Part shown: positions 41,779 through 51,903 of the stretch, in pieces | Layout: each line of letters begins with the position of its first letter | Numbering within the stretch: the stretch's first letter is position 1 | DNA from: Synergistaceae bacterium | Lineage (GTDB): Bacteria > Synergistota > Synergistia > Synergistales > Aminobacteriaceae | DNA length: 64,000 bases | Assembly (NCBI GenBank): GCA_017405525.1 | Contig: JAFRAH010000014.1 | Location: forward strand, 36,845-100,844 | Reading direction: 5' to 3' | The notes under the pieces: generated by a model | Told to the model about the DNA's origin: nothing | The model's database searches: none | The model's input: only the letters and a program-made list of their open reading frames with translations | Translations under genes and position numbers: made by a program

Positions 41779-42771
41779 TTACTTGCCTGCTACCTTGATT
41801 CCCCTCTCGGCAAAATACTTCACCGCTCCGGGATGATAGGGGACTGCCGTATATGATGCCGCAAAATTCAGGTCAAGTTCCGCACCTTTGGCATGTGCCG
41901 CAGTAATCTCGTCCTTGTTCTCGAACACGCCATAAAGGAAGTTATACACATCAGCCGCTGAGACATCATCGCGTGCAATTACGACCGCACCAACTGCAAC
42001 CGTCGTAACGTCATCGTCCTCGTCTTCCCTGTTGAACTTGTAGGCTTCCTTGACCTCGTTGCTGAACTTGTGGACTGAGTAGTAGGGTGATTTCGCCACA
42101 AGCATTAGTACGTGCTCATCGTCAAATCCGACAAGGTAGACCTTCCTTGTTGCCGCAAGTGAAGTTACTGCCGTCGTGGGAGCTCCTGCAACTATGAATG
42201 CCGCATCAATCTTCCCGTCAAGTAGTGCCTCAACCGAGTCGCCGAATGACTGGTACGTCGGCTTGATGTCCTTGTTGATGTCGAGGCCGTAGACTTCGAG
42301 AACGTCCACCGCGTTGAAGTACGTCCCTGATCCTGCCGCACCAACTGATACATTCTTGCCCTTGAGGTCGGCTACTGTCCTGATTGTCGGGTCAAGTGTT
42401 ACTATCTGAACCTGCTCAAGGTAGAGATTGGCGACAGTCGAGAAGTTCGTTATCTTCTCCTCAAACAGACGCATTCCCCTGTAGGCATATGCCCCAACGT
42501 CTGACTGAACGAAACCAAGCTGTGCATCACCGTCATCCATTGCCTCAATGTTGGCCTTTGAGCCGCCTGACGTGATGGCCGTGATTGTGGTTGAGGTCTT
42601 CTCGCCAACCTTGCCAGCAAGAACTCCGCCGAAGCCGTAATACGTACCCTGAGCTCCGCCGGTCGTGAAGATGAGCTTTGTTCCTCCGGGAAGTCCTGCC
42701 TTCTCGTCAGCAACTGCCGGGAGCGCAAAGGCAAGTGCAAGGATCATAGAGAGAGCTACGATTTTCCTCAT
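41779..42771 (-). CDS. TAXI-family TRAP solute-binding protein
   Basis: Periplasmic binding protein of 330 residues; signal peptide MRKIVALSMILALAFALPAVAD. TAXI features: LIFTTGGAQGTYYGFGGVLA, VQSDVGAYAY, LKGKNVSVGAAGSGTYFNA. First gene of the operon with the fused permease; ATG 42771 has AAGGAGG about 11 bases upstream. The final KVAGK is the mature C-terminus. Ligand not predictable. Confidence 0.94.
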   Translation of the reverse strand: MRKIVALSMILALAFALPAVADEKAGLPGGTKLIFTTGGAQGTYYGFGGVLAGKVGEKTSTTITAITSGGSKANIEAMDDGDAQLGFVQSDVGAYAYRGMRLFEEKITNFSTVANLYLEQVQIVTLDPTIRTVADLKGKNVSVGAAGSGTYFNAVDVLEVYGLDINKDIKPTYQSFGDSVEALLDGKIDAAFIVAGAPTTAVTSLAATRKVYLVGFDDEHVLMLVAKSPYYSVHKFSNEVKEAYKFNREDEDDDVTTVAVGAVVIARDDVSAADVYNFLYGVFENKDEITAAHAKGAELDLNFAASYTAVPYHPGAVKYFAERGIKVAGK

Positions 42772-42819
42772 GATAAATTTTTCCTCCTTGTGAAATTTTT
42801 GGATTGCCTGAATATTTTA

Positions 42820-45102
42820 TCATGCATTCTTTTCTTCAACGCCTTCATGCCCTTCATGGTTCTCAATCTCAGGAGCTGCCTTCTCCGTGATGATGTGAAC
42901 GTCCCTCTGAGGATAGGGTATGTTGATGCCCTCGCGCTTGAACACCGCCGCAATGTGATGCCTCATGTCGCTGGAGACCTTCATACCTGATGCCTTGCGG
43001 AGCTCTATCCAGTAATACACCTCGAACTCCAAGCCGTCATCGCCGAAGTTCTTGAAGATTACCATCGGTGCAGGGGACTTCAGGACGCTCGAATGACCCG
43101 CAACAATCTCATGAAGGAGTTTCTCCACGTGCCTAGTGTCTGCATCGTATGACACCGAGACCTTCAGGAGCTCGCGTTTCCTCTGGTCTGACTTCGTCCA
43201 GTTCGTTAGGCTGTTCTCAAGGAAATACCTGTTCGGCAGGATTACGTCGAGGCCGTCCCACGTCTTTATCATCGTTGAACGTGAGCCTATATCCTCGACC
43301 GTCCCCTGAGTTCCCGCAACGTCAACAATATCATTCACCTTGAAGGGACGCGAAAATATCACGATGAAGCCGCTGATGAGGTTGTTGAAGATGTTCTGCA
43401 TCCCGAAACCTATACCAACCGCAAAAGCACCGCCCATGAATGCGAAGGCCGTCAACGGTATCTTGACGATGTTCAGGGCAATCAATGCGAACGCTACCCA
43501 CAAAATGTAGAACACTATACGCTGGACTGCATTAGCCGCCGTTATGCTGGCCTTGAAGCGGTTGATCATCCTCCGCTTTATCCAGTGGCTGCCCAGTGAG
43601 CTCAGGAAGAAGCTCGACAGGAACACGATAACGGCAATAATCAGCTTGCTCACAGTAACGGAATATCCCTCCCCCTCCCATAACTCAGTGTTGAGGAAAC
43701 CCATCACTGTCTCATAGCTGAATGAGCTTACCTTCTCCGCAAGACGCAATGCCCCCATATTCTCACTGGCCTCTGAGTTGAGCCTCTGGACGAAAAATAT
43801 TACGTCGGGTATCAGGGATTCGTAGCGGTCAAAAACTTCTGAGACTATTTTGCGCTGGTTGTCTGCCGCCTGAAGTATGTTCTGCTGTATCGTCCCGGAG
43901 ATGCCTTCTGCCTCTGCCTTCGAGAGCGTGGCCTCGACTTGGCGTAACACGTTGCTGTCTGTCGTCCTGATGCTGTCGAGCTGTCTCTGCAGTTCCTGAA
44001 GCCTCAAGGCCGAACTCTCGCGGATCTCCCAGACTTCCTCGCCTGATGCTTGGTCGTGGAAGAGCTTGTACCTCTTCCGCCATATGTCCTGAAGCTCGCG
44101 GTTGAACGCAATCTCATCGTCAATCAGTGAGGTCATGTGCTCCCAGTATTCAGCCCTCGCGCTCCTGGCCATGTACAAGGATGAAGCGTTCGTGAGGGTG
44201 TTCACGTCAGCAGAACCCAGGGCTGCCCTTGCCCGAACCATTGAGGAATTTGCGGAGTCTAGTGCTTTTCGTGAGGCGGCCATCTCTTCAGTGAGCTCGT
44301 TTATCCGGGACTGTATCTTTTCGAGGTTGGCATCAAGTACTTCTTGGGGGAATATGACGTGTTCCTGCATGTCCGAGAGCCTGCGCCTGAGCTGACGGAT
44401 TGATGAGACGTTGCGGTCAAATGCTGCCTTGTTCGTGCGTGTCTGGAAGCGTGAAAGTGCAACGTTGATTCTTGCGCGCTCAAGGTCAAGTACGTGTGTA
44501 TGTGGGAACTCGATAGCCTCGCCTCCATCTTGGGCATCCTTCAGCTGTTTCTGAAGTGATGAAGCCCGCGCAAGGTCTGAACGTAGCTTGCTGATCTTCG
44601 ACTGCAAGTAGAACACCTGAACGTCAAGGCCGCGTGAGACTTTTGCGATTTCCTGACGTAATGCATCGCTTGCGTTTATGTCGGGAGATTTGACGTTGCC
44701 CAGTGAGGTAACATCGTCTGACTTTGTCCCTCCTGCCTCTGATCTGGCAACCTGGAGCAGTGCACCGTAGGCAGAATAGGCTATGCTGAGTTCCGAGAGT
44801 ATCCGGGAATGTATCTCCCGTTGTTCCGGGGAATACCCCCACGCGGCCATGTCATCGGATGATCTGGCTGTGAGGTCTTCGAGCTCCTGAATGCGGCGGG
44901 AAATGTCGGCACTTCCGAGCTTCATTCCTTCAAGCTCAGTGTCAGCCTGTGTCCTGAGACGGGAGATGTCGGAGCTTATTTCGGACTGAATGCGTGTGAT
45001 GTAGTCTTGTGCAAGTTCCTTTGTCTCTGCGCTGAATGAGGGCAAGGGAAAAATCGCAATGACCAATAAAGCGGCAAGAAAGGGTAAAAATTTTTTTCTC
45101 AA
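42820..45102 (-). CDS. Mechanosensitive channel, MscS family with long N-terminal periplasmic domain (MscK/YbiO-like)
   Basis: Protein of 760 residues: a signal peptide (MRKKFLPFLAALLVIAIFPLPSFSAE), a long helical periplasmic part (about 25-465) rich in heptad-like Leu and charged residues, a helix at about 485-505, and the MscS core (about 540-740). The core shows GGAFAVGIGFGMQNIFNNLISGFIVIFSRPFKVNDIVDV, the pore helix and beta-domain signature, then LPNRYFLENSLTNWTKSD. Such channels release solutes on osmotic downshift. TTG 45102 has AGGAGG upstream. Divergent from the flavoprotein gene. Confidence 0.92.
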   Translation of the reverse strand: MRKKFLPFLAALLVIAIFPLPSFSAETKELAQDYITRIQSEISSDISRLRTQADTELEGMKLGSADISRRIQELEDLTARSSDDMAAWGYSPEQREIHSRILSELSIAYSAYGALLQVARSEAGGTKSDDVTSLGNVKSPDINASDALRQEIAKVSRGLDVQVFYLQSKISKLRSDLARASSLQKQLKDAQDGGEAIEFPHTHVLDLERARINVALSRFQTRTNKAAFDRNVSSIRQLRRRLSDMQEHVIFPQEVLDANLEKIQSRINELTEEMAASRKALDSANSSMVRARAALGSADVNTLTNASSLYMARSARAEYWEHMTSLIDDEIAFNRELQDIWRKRYKLFHDQASGEEVWEIRESSALRLQELQRQLDSIRTTDSNVLRQVEATLSKAEAEGISGTIQQNILQAADNQRKIVSEVFDRYESLIPDVIFFVQRLNSEASENMGALRLAEKVSSFSYETVMGFLNTELWEGEGYSVTVSKLIIAVIVFLSSFFLSSLGSHWIKRRMINRFKASITAANAVQRIVFYILWVAFALIALNIVKIPLTAFAFMGGAFAVGIGFGMQNIFNNLISGFIVIFSRPFKVNDIVDVAGTQGTVEDIGSRSTMIKTWDGLDVILPNRYFLENSLTNWTKSDQRKRELLKVSVSYDADTRHVEKLLHEIVAGHSSVLKSPAPMVIFKNFGDDGLEFEVYYWIELRKASGMKVSSDMRHHIAAVFKREGINIPYPQRDVHIITEKAAPEIENHEGHEGVEEKNA

Positions 45103-45183
45103 CTGAAAAAATCCTCCTGCGATAAAAAAATTTCTGTCATAATATTACACATTCCAAAAAAATTTAAGGAGGCTCATACAGCC

Positions 45184-47058
45184 ATGAAGAAAAAAGTTTT
45201 TGCGCTTGCTTCTGCCATTGTGATAATCGCCATAATGGTAATCACCCAGCAGAACACCAAAGGCGCGGCCATGGGTTCAGGAACAGCTGACGGTTTCGGA
45301 GGCCCCGGAGCTATCACCGTCAACCTCACCATCAAGGACGGCAAAATCACCGCCGCCACAGCATCAGGCCCTAAGGAGACCCCCGGCATCGGCTCTGTGG
45401 CAGTCGAGAAGATGCCCGCAGAGATGGTCGCAAGGAACTCAATCATCGTTGACGGCGTAACAGGAGCAACCATCAGCTCAACAGGAATCCTCAAGGCAGC
45501 AGAGGCAGCACTCATAGCCGCCGGGCTTAATCCTGAAGACTTCAAGGGAGCAGGCAATGCTGTAGTCGCTGAGGACAAGACCTATGACGCTGACGTTGCG
45601 ATAATCGGTGCTGGCGGTGCTGGAATGATCGCGGCAATCACTGCGGCAGACGCGGGCAAGAAGGTCGTCCTCATCGAGAAGCAGGCTATGGTTGGGGGCA
45701 ACTCGGTACGTGCATCGGGAGGAATGAACGCGGCAGGTACTCCCGAAGAGAACAGCAACACCTTCACGGAAGAGGCAGGAGTCGAGAAGACCTTGAAGAC
45801 AGCGGCGGAGAAGTGGGCAAACCACCCGGTCATTACGGCACTTGCTGAGGCTGTCCGCAAGAAGTGGGAGGCGTACAAGGCCAACCCGCAGGGATATTTC
45901 GACTGTGCGGAACTCATGCAGCTCGATACCCTCATAGGCGGGCACGGCATCAACAACCCCGAACTTGTCAGGACGCTCGCGGAGAACACAGCAGACGCTA
46001 TAGCCTGGCTCAAGACCGTGAACATTGACCTGACTTCAGTAGGTGCTGCTGGTGCGGCATCGGTCAAGCGCATTCACAGGCCGTTGAACGAGCAGAAGAA
46101 GGTTGTATCTGTCGGCGGCTACATGGTTCCCCGTCTTGAGGCGGCCTGCAAGTCCCGCAGTAATATCACCATCCTCATGGAGACCACAGCGAAATCCATA
46201 ATGACCAATGAGGCCGGGGCTGTCTCTGGTGTAATCGCTGAGAGCAAGGGAGCAAAGATCACCGTAAACGCAAAGGCAGTAGTCATAGCGTCAGGAGGGT
46301 TCGGCGCAAACTTGAAGATGGTTGCGAGGCTTAAGCCCGAACTTGACGGGTTCATGACGACCAACGCACCGGGCATTAACGGCGACGGTATCACTATGGC
46401 TCAGGAACTCGGCGCGGCTGTCGTGGATATGAAGCAGATACAGATTCACCCGACAGTCCAGTATGACTCCTCCAACCTCATAACTGAAGGACTCAGAGGA
46501 GACGGGGCTATACTCGTGAACACTGAGGGCAAGAGATTCATTGACGAGGTACTTGCTCGTGATGTAGTGAGTGCGGCGGAAATTGCACAGCCCAATTCAT
46601 TCGCTTATCTCATCATTGACCAGAAAATGGTAGACGAATCATTGCTCATTCAGGGATATATCGCCAAGGGTTACAGCTTCAAGGGAGACACCTACGAGGC
46701 ACTTGCGAAGGCGATAAACATTCCTGCTGATGCGTTCACCAAGACGATGAACGACTGGAACGGCTACGTGAAGGCACGCAAAGATCCTGAGTTCGGACGC
46801 ACGAGCTTCATTGAGCCGCTGGACAAAGCACCGTTCTACGCGATCAAGGTAACCCCCGGAATACATCACACAATGGGAGGTCTCAAGATTGACGGCAGGA
46901 CGAGAGTCCTCAAGGGCAACGGTGAGGCAATACCTGGACTTTTCGCGGCAGGCGAGGTTACGGGAGGCGTTCACGGCGGGAACAGGCTCGGAGGAACGGC
47001 AGTGTCTGACTTCGTTGTGTTCGGGAGGATTGCAGGACAGGAAGCGGCGAAATTCTAG
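45184..47058 (+). CDS. Secreted FMN-binding flavoprotein reductase (fumarate/urocanate reductase-like)
   Basis: Exported or membrane-anchored enzyme of 624 residues. After a hydrophobic N-terminus (5-22) comes an FMN-binding domain (about 40-112) with DGVTGATISST, where the second Thr or following Ser is the usual site of covalent FMN attachment by ApbE. A FAD_binding_2 domain starts at about 136 (VAIIGAGGAGMIAA) and ends with HTMGGLKID and NRLGGTAVSDFVVFG, as in soluble fumarate reductases. No haem motif is present. It may pass electrons to fumarate, urocanate or a similar acceptor. ATG 45184 has AAGGAGG about 10 bases upstream. No apbE in the window. Confidence 0.9.
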   Translation: MKKKVFALASAIVIIAIMVITQQNTKGAAMGSGTADGFGGPGAITVNLTIKDGKITAATASGPKETPGIGSVAVEKMPAEMVARNSIIVDGVTGATISSTGILKAAEAALIAAGLNPEDFKGAGNAVVAEDKTYDADVAIIGAGGAGMIAAITAADAGKKVVLIEKQAMVGGNSVRASGGMNAAGTPEENSNTFTEEAGVEKTLKTAAEKWANHPVITALAEAVRKKWEAYKANPQGYFDCAELMQLDTLIGGHGINNPELVRTLAENTADAIAWLKTVNIDLTSVGAAGAASVKRIHRPLNEQKKVVSVGGYMVPRLEAACKSRSNITILMETTAKSIMTNEAGAVSGVIAESKGAKITVNAKAVVIASGGFGANLKMVARLKPELDGFMTTNAPGINGDGITMAQELGAAVVDMKQIQIHPTVQYDSSNLITEGLRGDGAILVNTEGKRFIDEVLARDVVSAAEIAQPNSFAYLIIDQKMVDESLLIQGYIAKGYSFKGDTYEALAKAINIPADAFTKTMNDWNGYVKARKDPEFGRTSFIEPLDKAPFYAIKVTPGIHHTMGGLKIDGRTRVLKGNGEAIPGLFAAGEVTGGVHGGNRLGGTAVSDFVVFGRIAGQEAAKF

Positions 47059-47070
47059 AGTGTGAACATG

Positions 47071-47111
47071 GCCGGGTCTTCCGTTCAAGAATGGGAGGCC
47101 CGGTTTTTTTT
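47071..47111 (+). terminator. Terminator after the flavoprotein gene
   Basis: A 12-base arm from 47071 pairs, with some G-U pairs, with GGGAGGCCCGGT ending at 47104, followed by a run of eight T. It overlaps the last codons of the convergent antiporter gene. Confidence 0.7.
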
Positions 47112-48407
47112 CGCGGCAAATGACTTCACGAGGGCAGCACATGGTATCAGGTACAGGTAGCAGGCATAAGGCAAGGCACTTAACCCTTCACCCAGCATTG
47201 AGAGGGGGACAGAGCAGGCGATACAGCACGGGACTAATGGGGCAGTAATCACTCCAGAGTTGGCGAGGTCAAGCGCAAGACTTTCACGGGACATCCCGGA
47301 ATCATCACAGGGCTTGCGGAAAAGTTCAACGCTCATGATTACCCCGGCGGTCTGGTTGCAGAACACGGCATCCATAAGAGTGCTCACGGCCAGAATTACG
47401 GGATAAGCCCCCCAGCGTTGCATAATGTGCGAGATTTTCCCCTGCATTCCTGAGAGCATCCCTGTACCGTCAAAGATTCCTGAGAACGTCCCGGAAATCA
47501 CGAGAACTAGGCACATCTGAAGCATTGATACCAGCCCCCCGCCGTTGAAGACAGCCTTAATCCCTCCGTCAGAATGAAGCCCGAACACCGCCACCTCAAG
47601 AGCCCCGGCCATGTCCAGGCTCTGAAGTGTGATGCTCAAGACGAACGCCGCAATGATGCTCGACATGAACGCAATGAAGATATTTACGTGCAGCAACGGA
47701 AGCGCAATCATGAGAACCGCCGGAATTACAGCAAGGGGGCTTAGAACGAAGGCACGAGATAGCTCGGTTATAGTGTCAGGATTGAGGCTGCCTATAGAAT
47801 TTCGCAGGGACATAACGAGATAGAATGCCAGCGAGATAATCAGGGGGATTACTGCGGACTTCATGAATGCCCTGACGTTCGGGTAAATCTCCGTCCCTGT
47901 GAGTGCTGAGACAAGATGAAGGCATGACGACGATGGAGAGCCTCTGTCGCCGAAGTGTATTCCCGACATTATCGCCCCGGCAGTAATCACGGGGTCAGCT
48001 CCTCCGCTGCGTGCCAGGGTCATGAGCGCAACACCGAGAGTCCCGGCAGTGCCGAATGACGTTCCCAGAGCGTAGGACATCATGCAGGACAGTACGAACG
48101 CCGCAAGGACGAACATTGAGGGGGTAACTGCCTTCATGCCCCAAGCAACTAGGACGGCGAATGTCCCGGCAGAACGCCATAACCCGGTCATGATGCCTAT
48201 AGTGAGGAGGACACGGACGACAATAAGCGAGCTCTTTGCGCCCTTCCAGGACATGGCCAGAAGTGAACGAAGCGTGAAGCCCCGGTGAAGGCCGGTGAAC
48301 ATGAACAGGACGAACCCCGCGGACATTGCGAGGCTCATCGGCAGGGAGTAATAGAGAGTGAGAATGACTGACGATATGAACAGGCTGAAGGCAAGTATGA
48401 GATCCAT
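47085..48407 (-). CDS. NhaC-family Na+/H+ antiporter-like membrane protein
   Basis: Membrane protein of 440 residues with about 11 helices. LLTIGIMTGLWRSAGTFAVLV, YALGTSFGTAGTLGVALM, GAIMSGIHFGDRGSPSSS and SGVITAPLVPCCIACSVP are typical of NhaC and related ion or amino-acid antiporters, with the Asp of HFGDRGSP conserved. ATG 48407 has AGGGGTGG upstream. Single gene. It could also exchange organic ions such as malate/lactate, so the family name is safer than an activity. Confidence 0.85.
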   Translation of the reverse strand: MDLILAFSLFISSVILTLYYSLPMSLAMSAGFVLFMFTGLHRGFTLRSLLAMSWKGAKSSLIVVRVLLTIGIMTGLWRSAGTFAVLVAWGMKAVTPSMFVLAAFVLSCMMSYALGTSFGTAGTLGVALMTLARSGGADPVITAGAIMSGIHFGDRGSPSSSCLHLVSALTGTEIYPNVRAFMKSAVIPLIISLAFYLVMSLRNSIGSLNPDTITELSRAFVLSPLAVIPAVLMIALPLLHVNIFIAFMSSIIAAFVLSITLQSLDMAGALEVAVFGLHSDGGIKAVFNGGGLVSMLQMCLVLVISGTFSGIFDGTGMLSGMQGKISHIMQRWGAYPVILAVSTLMDAVFCNQTAGVIMSVELFRKPCDDSGMSRESLALDLANSGVITAPLVPCCIACSVPLSMLGEGLSALPYACYLYLIPCAALVKSFAAKKNRASHS

Positions 48408-48490
48408 TGCGGCAAAACCACCCCTGAGATAATTTCACCGCATTATACTTCTAGCTTTTTCTCATGGACAGCTTTATACGTTTCAGAAGG

Positions 48491-49147
48491 TCATGCGTAC
48501 GAGGGAAAATCCTTCTCAATCAGAAGGTGAAATATTGACGATATGCTTGCGTTGTCGCCAACGAACTCTATGCGGCGTTCATATTTCAGTACAGGGTAAT
48601 CATCAGGATTAACGGGCTTGTCTGACTTCAGGAGTATCATAAGGCTGTCGTTGAATTCGTCCCATTCTTTTGGTGCTGACATTGAGGGCACTCCGCCAAC
48701 TGTTGCACTGATGACCTGAAAGCCTCCCCATTTCCCCAGTGCCCTGAAACCGTCCGGGTAATACCTGTAGCAGTCAACAGGGTATCTGTGCTCAGGAATA
48801 CTCAGCGGGGCATGAATGCACGCAAAGCCTCCCTGTTTCAGTTTCCTGTATATCTCCTTTATCGTGAGCCATGGAAATTCTATGTGCTCGAAAGCGTTCG
48901 CCGAGATAACGAAGTCAAAGCTCTCATCTTCCAGATTATCCCACTTGTAGGGCTCATTCATCACTACGTCAACGTTAGGCCCGGCCTCAATGTCAAGCCC
49001 TATATACTCAGCGTCAAGACCATCAAACAGCGGCCTCATGCATCCGTTCACGTCATAGCTCCCAACGTCAAGAACTCGGACATGACCCTTGCCCTTGATG
49101 TAATTCTCAACGAACCATCACATTCTTACCATTGTGCTGCGGTTCAC
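48491..49147 (-). pseudogene. SAM-dependent methyltransferase with a stop at codon 10
   Basis: From GTG 49147 (AGGAG 8 bases upstream) the frame reads MNRSTMVRM, then TGA at 49118-49120, then WFVENYIKGKGHVRVLDVGSYDVNG, where VLDVGSYDVNG is SAM motif I, and continues to 48491 (218 codons). Other motifs: EYIGLDIEAGPNVDVV, FDFVISANAFEHIEFPW and GGFACIHAPL. No start codon lies between the TGA and motif I, so a working enzyme is not expected unless the stop is read through or the base is wrong. A C to T change in CGA (Arg) would explain it. The intact part is otherwise conserved. Confidence 0.75.
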
Positions 49148-49191
49148 GGATAATACTCCTTCCCTGTAATGTGCGTATTCTATCACAGGTG

Positions 49192-49605
49192 CTACTTCAT
49201 TTCGAGGGAGGCCAGAATTTCGCCGAGCGTCTCAGCATTGCTCACGAAACCCGTCCCCACTATGAGCATGTAGAACTCCTCATCACCTGTAACCATTGCC
49301 TGACTTATCCCGTTGTTGAACTCGAATGTGTAATTCCCCTCGTCATCGCTCACAGGTACACCCCCGCCAAGTTCATCGCAGAACGCCCCCGCAATCTCCT
49401 CAAGGGATGCCCCGCCCGGTTCTCCTGTCGTTATGACCAGTGAGCCGGTCTTGTCGTTCGCATAGACAGTAACGACCGAGTCGCTCTCTTCGGCAGTCCA
49501 GCCTTCAGGGACATCAAGCGAGAAATACCTGAACTCCTGAATGTCAGCAAATGCCCACGAACTCCACAGCATCAGTACCATCACGCAAGCTATTACACGC
49601 CTCAT
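49192..49605 (-). CDS. Small secreted protein co-translated with CopA
   Basis: Exported protein of 137 residues; signal peptide [21 protein letters not shown]. The mature part begins [39 protein letters not shown], a PsbP-like or 'YFSLDVPxGW' opening known from several bacterial secreted proteins, and ends in a short helix ([14 protein letters not shown]). One Cys only, and no copper-binding Met or His cluster. Its ATG overlaps the copA stop (ATGA), so it is coupled to copper export; a role there is inference. Confidence 0.78.
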   Translation of the reverse strand: MRRVIACVMVLMLWSSWAFADIQEFRYFSLDVPEGWTAEESDSVVTVYANDKTGSLVITTGEPGGASLEEIAGAFCDELGGGVPVSDDEGNYTFEFNNGISQAMVTGDEEFYMLIVGTGFVSNAETLGEILASLEMK

Positions 49606-51839
49606 TTCTTCCCTCCGTGAATGTCGAAAAGGTTAAGCCTTAGCGCATTCGTTACGACGCAGAAACTCGACAAGCTCATTGCCGCCGCCCCAAACATAGG
49701 ATCGAGCTTCAAGCCCCACAGTCCCGCCGCAAGTGGAATCCCAATCACGTTGTAGACGAACGCCCAGAAGAGATTCTGCCGAATGTTCCGGAGGGTTGCA
49801 CGGCTCAATCTCACAGCAGCAGGTACGTCCTTCAGTGTGCTCTTCATGAGGACGACATCAGCAGCATCGACCGCAATATCTGTTCCTGCACCGATAGCGA
49901 TACCTATATCTGCCCGTGTGAGTGCCGGGGCATCGTTGATCCCGTCCCCAACCATAGCAACCTTGCCCTGTGCCTGGAGCTCACGAATGACGCTCTCCTT
50001 GCCTTCAGGGAGTACACCGGCGATAACGTCATCAACTCCTGCCTCAGTGCCTATAGCTTTTGCGGTGCGCTCGTTGTCGCCAGTGAGCATTACTACCTTG
50101 ATGCCCATTGCCTGAAGCTCCTTCACTGCCTCCTGACTGTCGGGCTTTATGACATCAGCAACTGCTATAATTCCGATAAGCTCATCATCCTTCACGAACA
50201 TTAGCGGCGTTTTTCCCTGCTCTGAGAACTTCCCTGCCTCCTCCGTAAATCTTGAGCTGACTGAATATTTTTCGCCGATGAACTTAACGCTCCCGCCTGT
50301 GAGAGTGCTACCGTCATTGAGGCTTGCAGTGAGTCCGTTGCCCGGAAGTGCCCTGAAGTCCCGGACATCACTGGGCTTAATCCCCTTCTCCTTCGCGAAA
50401 CTCACTACTGCACGCGCTAATGGGTGCTCGCTCTTTGCCTCGAGGGAATATGCATACTTCATGAGGTCTTCTTCGAGGTAGTCGCCTGCCGTGAGAATGT
50501 CCGTTACTTTTGGTTCGCCGCTGGTTATTGTTCCTGTCTTGTCGAGGGCGGCAATGTTGATTTTCCCGGCTTCCTCAAGTGATGCGGCAGTCTTGAAGAG
50601 TATTCCGTTCTTCGCTCCCATTCCGTTACCCACCATTACGGCGACGGGCGTGGCAAGTCCCAACGCGCAAGGGCAGCTTATGACTAGGACGGCTATACCG
50701 TAGGAGAGCGCATCACCGAAAGATTTTCCGGCAATCATCCACCCAATGACGACACAAACAGCAATGAATATCACTGACGGGACGAATATACCGCAGACCT
50801 TGTCGGCAATCTTTGCGGCGGGAGCTTTCGTTGCGGCGGCATCACTGACCATTCGGATGATCTGCGAAAGTGTAGTGTCCTGCCCGACTCTTGTGGCCTC
50901 GCACTTGATGTAGCCTGACTGATTGACCGTTGCGGCTGAGACCATGTCGCCGGGTGCCTTGTCGACCGGGATACTCTCGCCTGTAAGGGCTGCCTCGTTT
51001 ACCGCGCTCGTTCCCTCGGTGATTATGCCGTCAACCGGGATATTCTCGCCTGGCCTGACGACAAAGATATTCCCCCTCATGACCTGCTCAATCGGTACAG
51101 TAACTTCCTGATTGTTGCGGATTATCGTTGCTGTCTTGGGAGCTAACTTCATGAGGCTCTTGAGGGCATCGGTTGTCCGTCCTTTTGAGCGGGCTTCAAG
51201 CATTCTGCCGATTGTGATTAGGGTTAGTATCATTCCGGCAGACTCAAAGTAGAAGTCATGAACGGCGAATGTGTGGCCTGCCTCCGTCATCCTGAAGAGG
51301 ACGTAGACGCTCCACGAGAACGATGCGAACGATCCCATAGCTACGAGTGTGTCCATGTTGGGGGCAAAGTGCATCAGTGAGCTGAAACCCGACACAAAGA
51401 ATTTCTGGTTGATGACCATGATGATACCGGCAAGTAACAACTGGGCTAATCCCTGCGCTACGTGATTGTTCACGAAGAACTCAGGCAGTGGCAGACCCAC
51501 CATATGACCCATCGAGAAGTACATCAGGGCAACAAGGAAGATTAGGGAGGCAATGAGTCGTCGCTTCAGTGCAGGGGTCTCGTGGTCTTTGAGGGCTTCC
51601 TCCTCCTGTGAGTGTGAGGGTGTGGCTGAATGTTCGGGGGCTTTGAGGGACGCTCCATAGCCTGCCTTCTCGACTGCCGCAATGATGGCTGAGGGCTGGG
51701 CGGTGCCTTCAACGCTCATCGAGTTGGTGAGGAGGCTGACAGCACAGGAAGTAACGCCCGGAAGTTTCTTCACGACACGTTCAACCCTGGCACTGCAGGC
51801 CGCACAGCTCATCCCTGTAACGTTGTATTGTTCGGACAT
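49602..51839 (-). CDS. copA: Copper-exporting P1B-type ATPase
   Basis: Inner-membrane copper(I) pump of 745 residues. One N-terminal metal-binding domain with GMSCAAC (Cys 12 and 15), then eight helices, the TGES actuator loop (286-289), CPC in helix 6 (389-391), the phosphorylation site DKTGT (433-437), HP in SEHPLAR and GDGIND. The start is ATG 51839, since the in-frame extension contains TATAAT, which is more likely its promoter. Followed in the same transcript by a small secreted protein. No CueR- or CopY-type regulator is adjacent. Confidence 0.95.
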   Translation of the reverse strand: MSEQYNVTGMSCAACSARVERVVKKLPGVTSCAVSLLTNSMSVEGTAQPSAIIAAVEKAGYGASLKAPEHSATPSHSQEEEALKDHETPALKRRLIASLIFLVALMYFSMGHMVGLPLPEFFVNNHVAQGLAQLLLAGIIMVINQKFFVSGFSSLMHFAPNMDTLVAMGSFASFSWSVYVLFRMTEAGHTFAVHDFYFESAGMILTLITIGRMLEARSKGRTTDALKSLMKLAPKTATIIRNNQEVTVPIEQVMRGNIFVVRPGENIPVDGIITEGTSAVNEAALTGESIPVDKAPGDMVSAATVNQSGYIKCEATRVGQDTTLSQIIRMVSDAAATKAPAAKIADKVCGIFVPSVIFIAVCVVIGWMIAGKSFGDALSYGIAVLVISCPCALGLATPVAVMVGNGMGAKNGILFKTAASLEEAGKINIAALDKTGTITSGEPKVTDILTAGDYLEEDLMKYAYSLEAKSEHPLARAVVSFAKEKGIKPSDVRDFRALPGNGLTASLNDGSTLTGGSVKFIGEKYSVSSRFTEEAGKFSEQGKTPLMFVKDDELIGIIAVADVIKPDSQEAVKELQAMGIKVVMLTGDNERTAKAIGTEAGVDDVIAGVLPEGKESVIRELQAQGKVAMVGDGINDAPALTRADIGIAIGAGTDIAVDAADVVLMKSTLKDVPAAVRLSRATLRNIRQNLFWAFVYNVIGIPLAAGLWGLKLDPMFGAAAMSLSSFCVVTNALRLNLFDIHGGKK

Positions 51840-51903
51840 GAATTTTTCACGGCTTTCTATAATGTTGATGGATACGCTCAAATTATATACGGCCATGCAA
51901 CAA

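Noticed and set aside
49118..49120. TGA read as selenocysteine or tryptophan
   Set aside because: TGA is a normal stop in many genes here, and no Sec insertion hairpin or redox motif is evident next to it.
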